From Plakobranchus ocellatus (Eukaryota > Mollusca > Gastropoda > Plakobranchidae), in contig BLXT01000021.1 in NCBI GenBank assembly GCA_019648995.1, forward strand, positions 407,510 to 429,139: a stretch of 21,630 nt of DNA. Reading direction: 5' to 3'. Made by a program: the position numbers and the translations under genes. Under the pieces are notes generated by a model. It searched no databases and was not told the DNA's origin. It saw only the letters and a list, made by a program, of their open reading frames with translations. Below, piece after piece: positions 1 to 8,215 of the stretch (positions are counted from its first letter, which is position 1; each line of letters starts with the position of its first letter).

Positions 1-60
<60 letters not shown>

Positions 61-168
61 AAGTAGTAGAAGTAGTAGCAGTAGCTGTAGTTGTAGCAGC
101 AGCAGTAGTAGTAGTAGCAGCAGTAGTAGCAGTAGCTGTAGCAGCAGTAGCAGCAATAGCAGTAGTAC

Positions 169-236
<68 letters not shown>

Positions 237-310
237 ATAGTAGCAGTAGGAGGAGGAGGAGCAGTAGCAGTAGCAGTAGTGGTAGTGATAGTGGTAGTAG
301 TAGTAGTAGT
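1..310. repeat. (TAG)n trinucleotide microsatellite
   Basis: Bases 1-60 and about 171-234 are nearly pure TAG repeats. Between and after them lie degenerate stretches with AGC, GTAGC and AGG variants, ending at a final TAG run near 310. The array is cut by the window edge, so its full length is unknown. Older interrupted parts flank purer runs, which suggests repeated expansion. No coding role is apparent; one + frame is all stop codons. Confidence 0.97.
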
Positions 311-334
311 ACCCTCACCAGGAAAGAGCTTAAT

Positions 335-790
335 GCGGGCGTACAACAAATTAGTCTGATAGCGAAAGGAGTTTTGTTGGAATTACTCAATTGTACGTGG
401 GTAAGCGGAAAATTTTTTCTGAGGTACTGGTGAACAGCAGTACTAATACCAATCCTTAATAAATGCGCGTGCCCCAAGTCTTAAAGTTGTAACAGGATGC
501 TCTCCATCACTTCCTTGATAGGCAAGGAAGGATGGTCAACGCCCGGCCTGGAAAATAGAATCTATCTAGACGATGCACAAGCAAGCTTCAGGACAATGCT
601 TAACTAACCAAGGCCAATACGGTCGTTGTATTTGTTGATTTAAAGCAGGCTGCCCACCGGGTATGGCGAGACGGCTTGTGCGTAAAGCTGCAGACTTTTG
701 GTGTAAAAAAGAAAATTTACCAATGTATTAATATATTTCGCATGAATGGCTTAGTGATGTTTAGTTACAGATCTAATATAACACTACCTG
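335..790 (+). mobile_element. Jockey-like non-LTR retrotransposon fragment (reverse transcriptase)
   Basis: Broken reading frames resemble the fingers and palm of a LINE reverse transcriptase. About 380-460 reads like the LLELLNCTWVSGK...AVLIPIL segment that precedes the conserved RPISL region. About 520-600 resembles ERMVNARLE...DDAQASFR. 625-710 reads VVFVDLKQAAHRVWRDGL, which is RT motif A; its catalytic Asp codon is 637-639, and the usual AYD has become AAH. At least three frameshifts or stops separate these pieces, and no motif C, endonuclease or 3' tail is present. It is a dead 5'- and 3'-truncated copy. The assignment is by motif recognition, not a database search. Confidence 0.75.
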
Positions 791-834
791 TGACAATGAG
801 TTCTTTTTAATAGACTGAAGAAGAGAAATCACTC
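781..834. repeat. 54-bp dispersed repeat, copy 1 (pair with 16581-16634)
   Basis: This block aligns without gaps to 16581-16634; by eye 40 of 54 positions match, with a shared CCTGTGAxAATGAG core and a shared GAAATCACTC end. It directly follows the RT fragment and may belong to it. Confidence 0.6.
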
Positions 835-2021
835 TAAGACTTGCCTTAAATTGAACAAATGTTTATTAATTTGAATCAGGAACAATGTCAGAACAGCAAA
901 TTAATTTTAACAACTCCTTAGATCTACAAGCTGGCTAATATCAGCGGTTTATCTCTCCAATTAAAGCCTCACTTTTTAGAACAAAGACTATATTATCAAA
1001 TTATGTCATCAAGATTAGCTAAAAATACCGGCAATCACACTTCCTCACTTTCAACCCACCAACCATGGATACGACCTTCAAATTCCTGTAAACAAAATCC
1101 GGTCCAAACCTTCGACACTTGCTAGAAATCCTGGATCTAAAAGGGTAAACAAAACTAAATATAGCATTGTTCCCCTGTAAAAATTATGCACTTGTGGATA
1201 GACCTTTTAGAAACCAAAATTGCTACTCAATTTTTTTGATTGTGTACTTGTTTTAGTGCCCGGAGAGGCCACATTTTCACTCTCAAACTGCAAAAATTCG
1301 TCAGTTTCTGGGGTATTTTGTCCCCCNNNNGGCCCCCCCCCCCCCCCTTTCCCTTTACCCAAACGGTGAAGTTGCCCCCTATAGCCCTATCGGTGAAGGA
1401 CCTCCTAAACCCCCATAGAACCCATCCCTTCTAAAGTTCTTGTTTCAGCCCTGTACTAAACTGAAAATAAGTCTAATCTTGGCCTACTCAAAATCTGACC
1501 AGGCATTACAAATAAAGAAGGCCATTATACAATATAATCCATTCCGAGTCTAGATCAAATTTAGATCTAGACTCATTTCACACTGACAGCAACCAATTGA
1601 TCCCATTTAAAAATTCTCATTCCACAAAATTCACAAAAAAATGATCAATTGGTTGATAGATATCGTAATATTAACATACCTAAAAATACAGTTACATATA
1701 GTACGTACAGCATTAATTAGATATAACTACATAAGTCTCATGAGCCTGTTACAATCAATAGCCACACTTGTCATTCTTTTTACATTGTGTGACCAAAGAA
1801 CAAACTAGAAAACCAATTCTTAACTCAAGCATAACTATCATCATCTTGCAGTAGTGAAATACTACCGTGAATAAGAAAATAACTCTTTTAGCTTAGAATT
1901 ACGTAACAGTGTCATTAACTATGATTAATGAGCATATTTAAAGCAAGTTAATCATTATAGATGTGAAATTTTAAGTTATATTGAGTGGCGTTGACCACTA
2001 AAATCAAGATTACTAAATTTT
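835..2021. other. no gene recognised; contains assembly gap
   Basis: This is AT-rich sequence with short chance frames. It contains a 4-base N gap at 1327-1330 between C-runs. The short frame across the gap (1240-1434) runs through the gap and homopolymers and is not credible. A small inverted motif (TCTAGATC...TAGATCTAGA near 1549-1570) is present. Confidence 0.6.
1327..1330. other. assembly gap (NNNN) inside a poly-C/G stretch
   Basis: Four N bases lie between CCCCC and GG followed by a run of about 15 C. The true length of this homopolymer is unknown. Confidence 0.98.
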
Positions 2022-2345
2022 ACCTAAGAAATCTGCACCAACTTTCTCACTTCCCTTAATTTTCTCAACATTAAAAGTATATGACTCTAAAGCTAAAGCC
2101 CATTTAATTATGTGAGGACTTTCAAACTTTGTGGCATTCAAATGCTGCAAGGGGCTACGATGTATTTGCAGCATAAACCCTTTATGGTAATACTAAAATG
2201 TAAATCTTTTAATTCCACAAATAATAGCTAAGGCTTCTCTCTATCACTGAATATTTTCTCTCCCTTCAGACAATTTTTTTACTATCGCAAGTCACAGGGA
2301 ACTGAGAAGTTTTTTTTGTCTCCTGTAAAATTTGCAAAACACGAC
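2022..2345 (-). mobile_element. Ty3/gypsy-type pol fossil (RNase H region)
   Basis: Read on the minus strand from about 2345 to 2022, the sequence resembles the end of the RNase H domain of a Ty3/gypsy polyprotein. It contains KYSVIER, then AIICGIKRFTF, PLQHLNATKFESP, KWALALESYTFNVEKIKG and finally EKVGADFLG. This order matches the family (REKRYSVIE.E, IVWGI.RF, PLQYLN, RWALALQ.Y.F.V..IKG, N.GADFLSR). In-frame stops follow KIV and RFTF. No LTRs, integrase or intact RT were found, so it is an isolated fragment. The call rests on motif order. Confidence 0.75.
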
Positions 2346-3144
2346 TTAAATAGTTTATGTGGTGACCCTCGAAATGCAAAATGTACAATATGATGGCACA
2401 TTATAGATGATGAAACCAACATGTCAACAACTTGTTTATATATAATACCAACCTTCTAGTAATCTAAACAAATTACCAGATTTAGGTCCGCTGTCACAAA
2501 AATCAATGCCAAACAGTCTAGGTGCAGCAACACACCATAACTCTTTTCGATCTGGTGAACACACAAACAATCTGGAAATTCCTAAGTGGAAATTCTAACA
2601 TAAAAAAGATCTGGAATATAAATCTTACCCGATCGAGGGGTCATCACTCAACACAGATATATTCAAACCAATGAAATGAACCTTTTACTATTTCAACTCA
2701 ATAAGGAAAGTTCTGATTTATAAAGCTTTATGGAGAAATCAAGCAGGTATCAACCTGGCTGTAAAACTGTCTCGCGCATTTTTCCTACCGATGGCCAGCG
2801 TGTACGATTCGAGTGCACTTACATTCAGAAAGCTGTAAAATAAATGCGCTATTAAAATTTGGTGTGTTGTTTAAAACAAAAATTTGGAAATTGGAATTCT
2901 TGCCATTTTAAGCTCCTCACAGACATTTTTAAAAACTTTGAATCACAAACAGCATGAAAGGATTTTTTGACATTTGTGTAAAAGTCGGCAATCCACTTAT
3001 CGCATGCGTCTAAGAGAATTTAAGTGTGTTTTGCAGCATCAAAACCATTTTGAATGAAGTTATGAATCGTGTTTGATTTCGTTATGTCACTGAACTGTTG
3101 TGTTTTTCAGAGATGTGTTTTCCGATATGCTCTTTCTGAAACAG
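2346..3144. other. no gene recognised; presumed intron or flank upstream of the EGF exon
   Basis: There are no convincing exons, RNA genes or transposon motifs. The minus strand of 2450-2600 may hold further degraded gypsy sequence, but I could not match it. The last part supplies two possible 3' splice sites for the EGF exon (AG at 3109-3110 and 3143-3144). Confidence 0.5.
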
Positions 3145-3273
3145 TGTGTCTTCCTGGCTTCTACGGACAGAACTGCTCATTACCATGTCCTGATCAGTGT
3201 GTCTGTCACCCCGAGAATGGAACATGTAAAACTTGCAAATCAGGTTACAGCGGGACGAAATGTCACGATGAAG
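3145..3273 (+). CDS. internal exon: MEGF/laminin-type EGF-like domain of a membrane receptor
   Basis: This exon encodes one extracellular EGF-like module of 43 residues, beginning CLPGFYGQNC and ending GYSGTKCHDE. Eight cysteines are spaced x8-x3-x3-x1-x6-x2-x8, the laminin/MEGF pattern of scavenger receptors, Draper/MEGF10 proteins and EGF-linked receptor phosphatases. It is exactly 129 nt and phase 1-1, typical of this module class. The 3' splice site is TGCTCTTTCTGAAACAG and the donor is G|GTAAAA at 3274. A second acceptor at 3110 has a better T-tract and the frame stays open, but it gives a 163-nt exon of phase 0-1 and adds a non-EGF lead; I prefer the symmetric exon. Its first codon is completed by an upstream exon outside the window. 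Which receptor this is cannot be told from one module. Confidence 0.85.
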
Positions 3274-3275
3274 GT

Positions 3276-5460
3276 AAAAACACATGCATATCTCTGAATA
3301 CTATGCCTAGGATCTTTAAATAGTTAACGCAGGCTATATTTTCAATTTGTCTTGGCTGTTGGTGGAATCTGGAAATAGTATCATTGCCTGCGACTTTTTT
3401 TCATAAATGTGTTATCCCGAGGGAATACTAAAATCTTTGATTTTGAAAGCACGTCGCTGAAGTCAACTGCATGTTTTAAGAATATTGTTGTGTCATCGGC
3501 ATATTGGAGTATTTTATGGCGAATGCAGACTTTGGTAAAGGTATACCTTTTATTTCTTGTCCTGTTGAATGCTTACAGCCAGTAGTTCCACAGGAATTAT
3601 GAATAATATGGGGTAAACCGGGCATCCCTGACGGACCCCTCTTTCCAATGTAAAAAAATCAGAGTAATTTGATTGTTTTTTTCTCTTCACTATGCAATCT
3701 GCAATGATAATGTTGATCCATCATGTGAAGTTTTTGCTGAAATCTTACAGTTGTAGTGCATGAGTGATAAGGCTGTTTGATATCGTGTCAAATGCTTTAG
3801 AATAATCTACACTCAAGGCTATTGCTTCTGTTTAATTTATATTGGACTTACCATTCAACTTCATTGTCTATTTCCCTTATAACGAGAAATATTTCTTCAT
3901 TTTATAAAGCCTGGTTTTTTTAAGGTTAAGAAAAAATTTGGTGCTCTTTCCCCGTTGTCCTATCCATTTAATGCGGGATCTGGCTTGAGCCCCTTTGGTT
4001 TTTGCATATATTCTAAAATTTCCATCTTTTTTAGTGTGCTTGCTCTTTCATTTTGTATGCTTTGTTTGAATGGATCTTTGGCCCGTCTTTTGTTTATCAT
4101 TTCTAGCTCATTCTGCAATTGTGAGAGGGCATTTAGAGGTTGCTTGTAGCTAAGAACTTATCATAGTGTTGGCTTATTGCTTTCACTTCTGCTTTTGTTA
4201 GTTTCCATTTATCGTGGGGATTTAATTCTTCATTGTATTTTTCGTGTAGAATATACTGAATCTTTCGTTTTATCATATTAACATGATTATGATATATTTT
4301 GTAGCAGACTTGTGTTCAGTTTGAAATTTGCATAATTTTTGGCTTTTGGTGTAAAGTGGCATGTGACAATTATCATTTGAAAAACCAAACGGTTTAATAA
4401 ATATATCGGAGAGAATATTAAATAGAACTTCACCTACAAAGATGATAGTAAAATCTGCGGGCGATGTTTTTTTTCTGCACCAAGTAAACTGTTTTTCATC
4501 TGGATGCTTTTCTCTCCATGTGTCGAAAAAATTATGAAGTTTTATCGTTTCATTAAAGTGTGGCCTTGTATGTTCACTGTGCTTGTTGCCGGATGTAATG
4601 TCTAAGTTGGTGTTTTTTTATAGAATTAAAATCACCCAAACATGCTGTTTCGCAAAATAGCCTCTGATATATCGTGTTGCCAAGTTTTCTTTCCTTGCTC
4701 CTCACAAGGGACATATTATTATGTTTATTATTATTATTGTTTTATATTCTAGCTTCAACTCCACAATTATATATCTCTCCTTACTTTCGACTAATCTAAT
4801 GTGATTATCTTGATATTTTTTGTTGAATAAGGTGAGTAAACCTGTGCTCCTATTTTTTCCGCTCCATTTTTTTCTATTATTTTCAGATCGTCTGTGCTTA
4901 AGTATGTTTGGTGCAAGGTTGCAAAATGTAGATTTTCTGTTTGTAGTAATCTAAAAATTGTCTTGTTTTTCTTTGTATTTCTTAGACCGTGGACATTCCA
5001 GGTTAAAAACTTTGCAGTGTGGGATATGACTTATGATTTTGTAAGTAGGCTTTAGGTAAGAGGGAGTGAAATCGCAAGGGGCATATTATTGTTTTCCTTT
5101 TGGGGAGGGTTAGCTTTTATGTTCTGCTCTAAAGGTTTTGTTTCGGCCTTTAGTTGCCGTCTTTCAAGCCTTTTATTCTCCGTGTTGGAGGGTCGTTTTT
5201 TGAGACTGGTATGTCTGGTCTAGCTCTCTTGCTGCTTAGTGACCTAGCCTTTTTCCAGTAACAGATTTATATCTTTTTCCGTTCTTCTGCCTCTTGTTCT
5301 TCCTCTCTCCTCCTCTGGTGTGCTGTTATTTGGTCGTTCCCTCACTTTTTTGGGACATTTTTGCGCAGCGTCTGTTCCATCTATAATTTATAATATATGT
5401 AGATTCAGTCTTTGAGGTTTTTTCTTTGTCGTTGGTCGCTGATTTTGTTCTACTTTCTCC
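3276..5460 (-). mobile_element. L1/Tx1-like non-LTR retrotransposon fossil (endonuclease + reverse transcriptase)
   Basis: On the minus strand, an APE-type endonuclease starts near 5003 with TWNVHGLRN and continues through a segment near 4500 reading DTWREKHPDEKQFTW. A linker (about 4000-4150) follows. The RT then shows VDYSKAFDTIS (motif A, Asp codon 3807-3805), LERGVRQGCP (motif B, about 3640-3610), LQYADDTTIF (motif C, YADD 3503-3492) and a thumb motif NYLKILGIVF ending near 3285. The minus strand of 5060-5400 is polar and Lys/Glu/Arg-rich with a CPKK motif, and may be the end of ORF1. Several stops and frameshifts make it inactive. The 3' end past the RT thumb is missing: homology stops against the EGF exon. 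Catalytic residues of motifs A and C survive. Confidence 0.88.
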
Positions 5461-5720
5461 CACTTCCTTTAATTTGGTTTCTCAAAGATTACAACAATAA
5501 AAAATTATATCATTGAAATCTTGTGAGATTTATTACTTTTAAAAATTTCTTAATCTGTTTGGAAAAAAATCTAAAAATCGAAGATAATTATGCCTCTTGT
5601 CATCTTTAAATAATGAATTGAAAAATTCCTGCAGATTCTAAAGAGCCAAAATTTTGACGAAAACAAATGTTGAAATCTTTTTCTGAAAATCAGGCCTTTG
5701 AAATTTTTTTTTATTTTCAG

Positions 5721-5756
5721 AAAAACCAGAAAAATCAACAGCAGACTCGTATAATG
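5721..5756 (+). CDS. internal exon: 12-codon juxtamembrane stalk
   Basis: This 36-nt phase 1-1 exon is flanked by a strong 3' splice site (TTTTTTTTATTTTCAG, AG at 5719-5720) and a donor G|GTAAAT at 5757. Joined to the EGF exon it reads E-KPEKSTADSYN, a polar Ser/Thr-containing linker with no cysteine. Its phase matches the preceding exon (ends in phase 1) and the transmembrane exon (starts in phase 1). Such small symmetric linker exons are common between EGF modules and the membrane span. Because it is so short, the support is the splice signals and phase agreement rather than sequence similarity. Confidence 0.6.
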
Positions 5757-6214
5757 GTAAATGGAAAGTGCAAGAGGAAAACAGGTTATGTCATACTTTA
5801 CAATATTTGAGAAACAGGAAAAGCAAGCTCTTAAGACTCTCTACTCTCTTTTTTCTTAAAATAATGATCTTACATGACAAGTTCAGGAGCCTATTTAGAA
5901 ATGGCAATAAATATAAATTTTGAAATATTGCTTTTTGGTTTGTCAATGATGGGTCAATTTATGCAAAGATGGAAATGACATCACCTGTTTTTCAATGTTA
6001 AGTTAGAGTTGAATGTATCATAACCATAAGCTCTAGAAATTCAATATGACTACTTAACCGCATGCCCTTTCATTCAATTGTCTTAAAACTTGATATACGT
6101 GGATGTTAAAAGAAGGCCTCATGCCACACTGGTCATAATAGTTTTAAAATTTGATACCACTCCACGAAGGAATGTAGTTTTAAATTTAAGTTTATACTTG
6201 ATTGGTCTTGATTA
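5757..6214. other. no gene recognised (putative intron 2, left part)
   Basis: AT-rich sequence without convincing exon, repeat or RNA signals. Confidence 0.5.
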
Positions 6215-6217
6215 CAT

Positions 6218-6240
6218 GAGGTCCATCCCAAAAGTAAGTT
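6218..6240 (+). repeat. left terminal inverted repeat of mariner element
   Basis: GAGGTCC...CCCAAAAGTAAGTT pairs with the reverse complement of 7144-7166 at 20 of 23 positions. The TA and four further outer bases lie outside this core. Confidence 0.8.
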
Positions 6241-7143
6241 CCCCGCCTTTTTAATTCATTAACTAAACAAAATAGAACAACAAGACTTCACGTGTCTCTA
6301 GATTAATTTGTTGGAAAACCCTATTCAAAAAATTGTGCATGATTAATGAATACTTATGAAATGCGCTTCCTTTTTCTATTGTCTGTTAAAGCCCGATGGC
6401 CGGCAATGTGATTAATTGGGAGATCAAGGAATTGTTCACAACATACAACATTCATGTTTTAATACAATTTTCATTATCTTGAGTAAGTCAGCTACTGAAA
6501 TATTAAATGATCTTGTAACAGCTCTTAAAGTTCATGCTCCTTCCATTAAAACAAGCAGAAAATGGATGACAACCATTTCAGAGGGACAATACCTGGTCTG
6601 GGAGGCCTCTCACAGCTTGTGGGGATGCAGGGGCTGCTGCTGTTCAACAATCAGCTGAAGGTAGACGGAAGTCTTTGAAAAGACTGCTGAAGATATGCTG
6701 ATATCTAAGTCTTCGGTTCACACTGTTCTTATCGACAAACGTGAGAAATGTTCTTCAAATGAGTTCCTCACCTGCTGACACCAGAGCAAAAAGGTTGCAG
6801 GGTCAGATTCTCAGGACAGTTCATTCTAAGATTTCGGAGAGGGCCAAACAGGTTTTTAGATAGAATTGTTACTTACTAGAGATGAAACAAGTGTTTTTTC
6901 ATAGGATTCCGAAACAAAAAGATAGTTTACTAAGTGGAGAGACAAAAATAAACCTCGAACAGAGAATGCATGTCGAAAGCAGGATTCTCTGAATGACATG
7001 CACATTGTCTTTTTCCAAATATCCATAATTATTTTGGGATGGCTAGCTCCTTTGGGCTCCACAGCCAATGCTCAGTATTACAAAATCGTTAGACAAGACA
7101 AGTTGAGGCCCGTGGTACGATAAAAGCGACTAGAGAAGAACGA

Positions 7144-7166
7144 AAACTTGCTTTTGGGATTGGCCT
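7144..7166 (-). repeat. right terminal inverted repeat of mariner element
   Basis: On the minus strand this reads GAGGCCAATCCCAAAAGCAA and on, mirroring 6218-6240. It is followed by CG and the TA target duplicate. Confidence 0.8.
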
Positions 7167-7170
7167 CGTA

Positions 7171-7659
7171 TCCACAGATAAGAAAGCCCAACTGTGTCGG
7201 GGCATTTTTTTCTTTATCTTTTCTCGAATGCATGCATCTTTGTCTTGCATCGTTTCCAAAGAGAGCCTTACTCTCTCTTTGTGTAAAGGTTTGCCGTATC
7301 CTTGTGAATTCTCTGCTTTCTGAATTCAGCTGCGATATAGCAACTATGTCGTCCAAGGGTAGGGAACGTAAAGAGCACTTTTCTTGCCAAGGCCATAAGT
7401 TCAAATCCTGTCAAGGAAGGGGAGACAATATATACTGCTGTTGTATGGCTTTTGTTTTCTGAACTGTGGTGATTCATTCATGGCTAATATTTGGAACAAT
7501 GCATTTCCAATATTGTTCTCTTTTTCATCGAAAGGTTTCAACATCTCAGTGTAAATTTGATTTTTGCTGACCCTCAATCCACGATATCAGTATTTGAGGA
7601 CCCATCATAACCAATAGATGTTCTGACTAATGCATCTTATGCTTGACTGATTATATAAT
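7171..7659. other. no gene recognised
   Basis: Overlapping open frames occur on both strands (7148-7462 and 7078-7477) but none resembles a known family. A B-box-like GTTCAAATCC at 7398-7407 hints at a decayed tRNA-derived SINE, without a matching A box or cloverleaf. Confidence 0.4.
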
Positions 7660-8215
7660 GCATTGAGATTTTTGGTTTTGGCAGGCTCACACTTTGCATC
7701 GATAGGCTAGTATTCACATTACTCTGCCAATAAATCGGTAGTCTTTTGTCCATACCAGAACTGATCATCCACCTCCATATAAGTATCATCGTCATATTGG
7801 TTCTTTCTCTAAAGCTCCTTTAGCTGTGGGAAACAAAAACGCTGAGTATGCAAGGTCTGGATTGCATGCAGAATGTAAGAGGGTGAGTTAAACCAGCTCT
7901 ACAAGAAGAATTATATTATCTCAGGTCCAACCTGTCTCAGCCTAGCTTTCAGCTGACGTAAAATTGCAACATTGTGTTCTTAGTTCATCGCTTTCCTTTG
8001 CTTCAGAAGTCTCACCTCACATTTCCAGAAAATAGGAAATAACACTTTTCTCAAAAGGTGGAACTTTTTTGGAGTAGGGGAAGTTTTGAAAATTAATTCG
8101 ATTGTTTGCTCCGGGGGTCGCGATGCCGCACCCATGGATCCTCTCCAGTTATAATTTGTTTCGCGCAAAGCATCTCCTTCTTGGTCGAGGCTTTTCAACA
8201 GTTACATGCGCATGA
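7660..8215 (-). mobile_element. second mariner-like transposase fossil (central and C-terminal part)
   Basis: The minus-strand reading resembles the second half of a mariner transposase. From about 8190 it reads LDQEGDAL, then RPPEQTIELIFKTSPTPKKF (compare PETK...EW...SPRPKKF), KVLFPIFWKCEVRLL and KAMN, as in the FWD...GIL...GKTIN block. Further left come NVAILRQLKARLRQV, FPQLKEL and YDDDTYMEVDDQFW. The TGDE(S/T)W motif holding the first catalytic Asp has decayed to WRGSMG. The region with the second Asp is deleted or unreadable, and there are several stops. No inverted repeats were found. It lies in the opposite orientation to the element at 6215-7168 and is a separate insertion. Confidence 0.65.

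Larger units (their letters stand above)
6215..7168 (+). mobile_element. internally deleted mariner-family transposon with both terminal inverted repeats
   Basis: This 954-bp element is flanked by TA at 6213-6214 and 7169-7170, the mariner target duplication. Its ends are inverted repeats that match at 20 of 23 positions from GAGG onward. Inside, broken frames follow mariner transposase order: N-terminal helix-turn-helix with SKSATEILNDLVTA (about 6490-6530), SSVHTVLID (about 6713-6740), VPHLLTPEQK (about 6763-6793), TRDETSVF with the first catalytic Asp at 6881-6883, and LGWLAPLGSTAN (about 7034-7069). After RQDKLRPVV (near 7115) the frame runs into the right repeat, so the C-terminal third with the second and third catalytic acids is gone. 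Many stops are present. The element is non-autonomous and dead. Confidence 0.85.

Noticed and set aside
1-310. CRISPR-like or minisatellite array
   Set aside because: It is a plain trinucleotide microsatellite with no spacer structure.
1240-1434. 64-codon frame across the N gap
   Set aside because: It runs through unknown bases and a poly-C run, so translation there is meaningless.
7330-7415. tRNA gene or tRNA-derived SINE (GTTCAAATCC B box with GAGCAC...TTGCCAAGG before it)
   Set aside because: No proper A box, acceptor stem or T stem pairing, so a tRNA is excluded and a SINE is only a guess.
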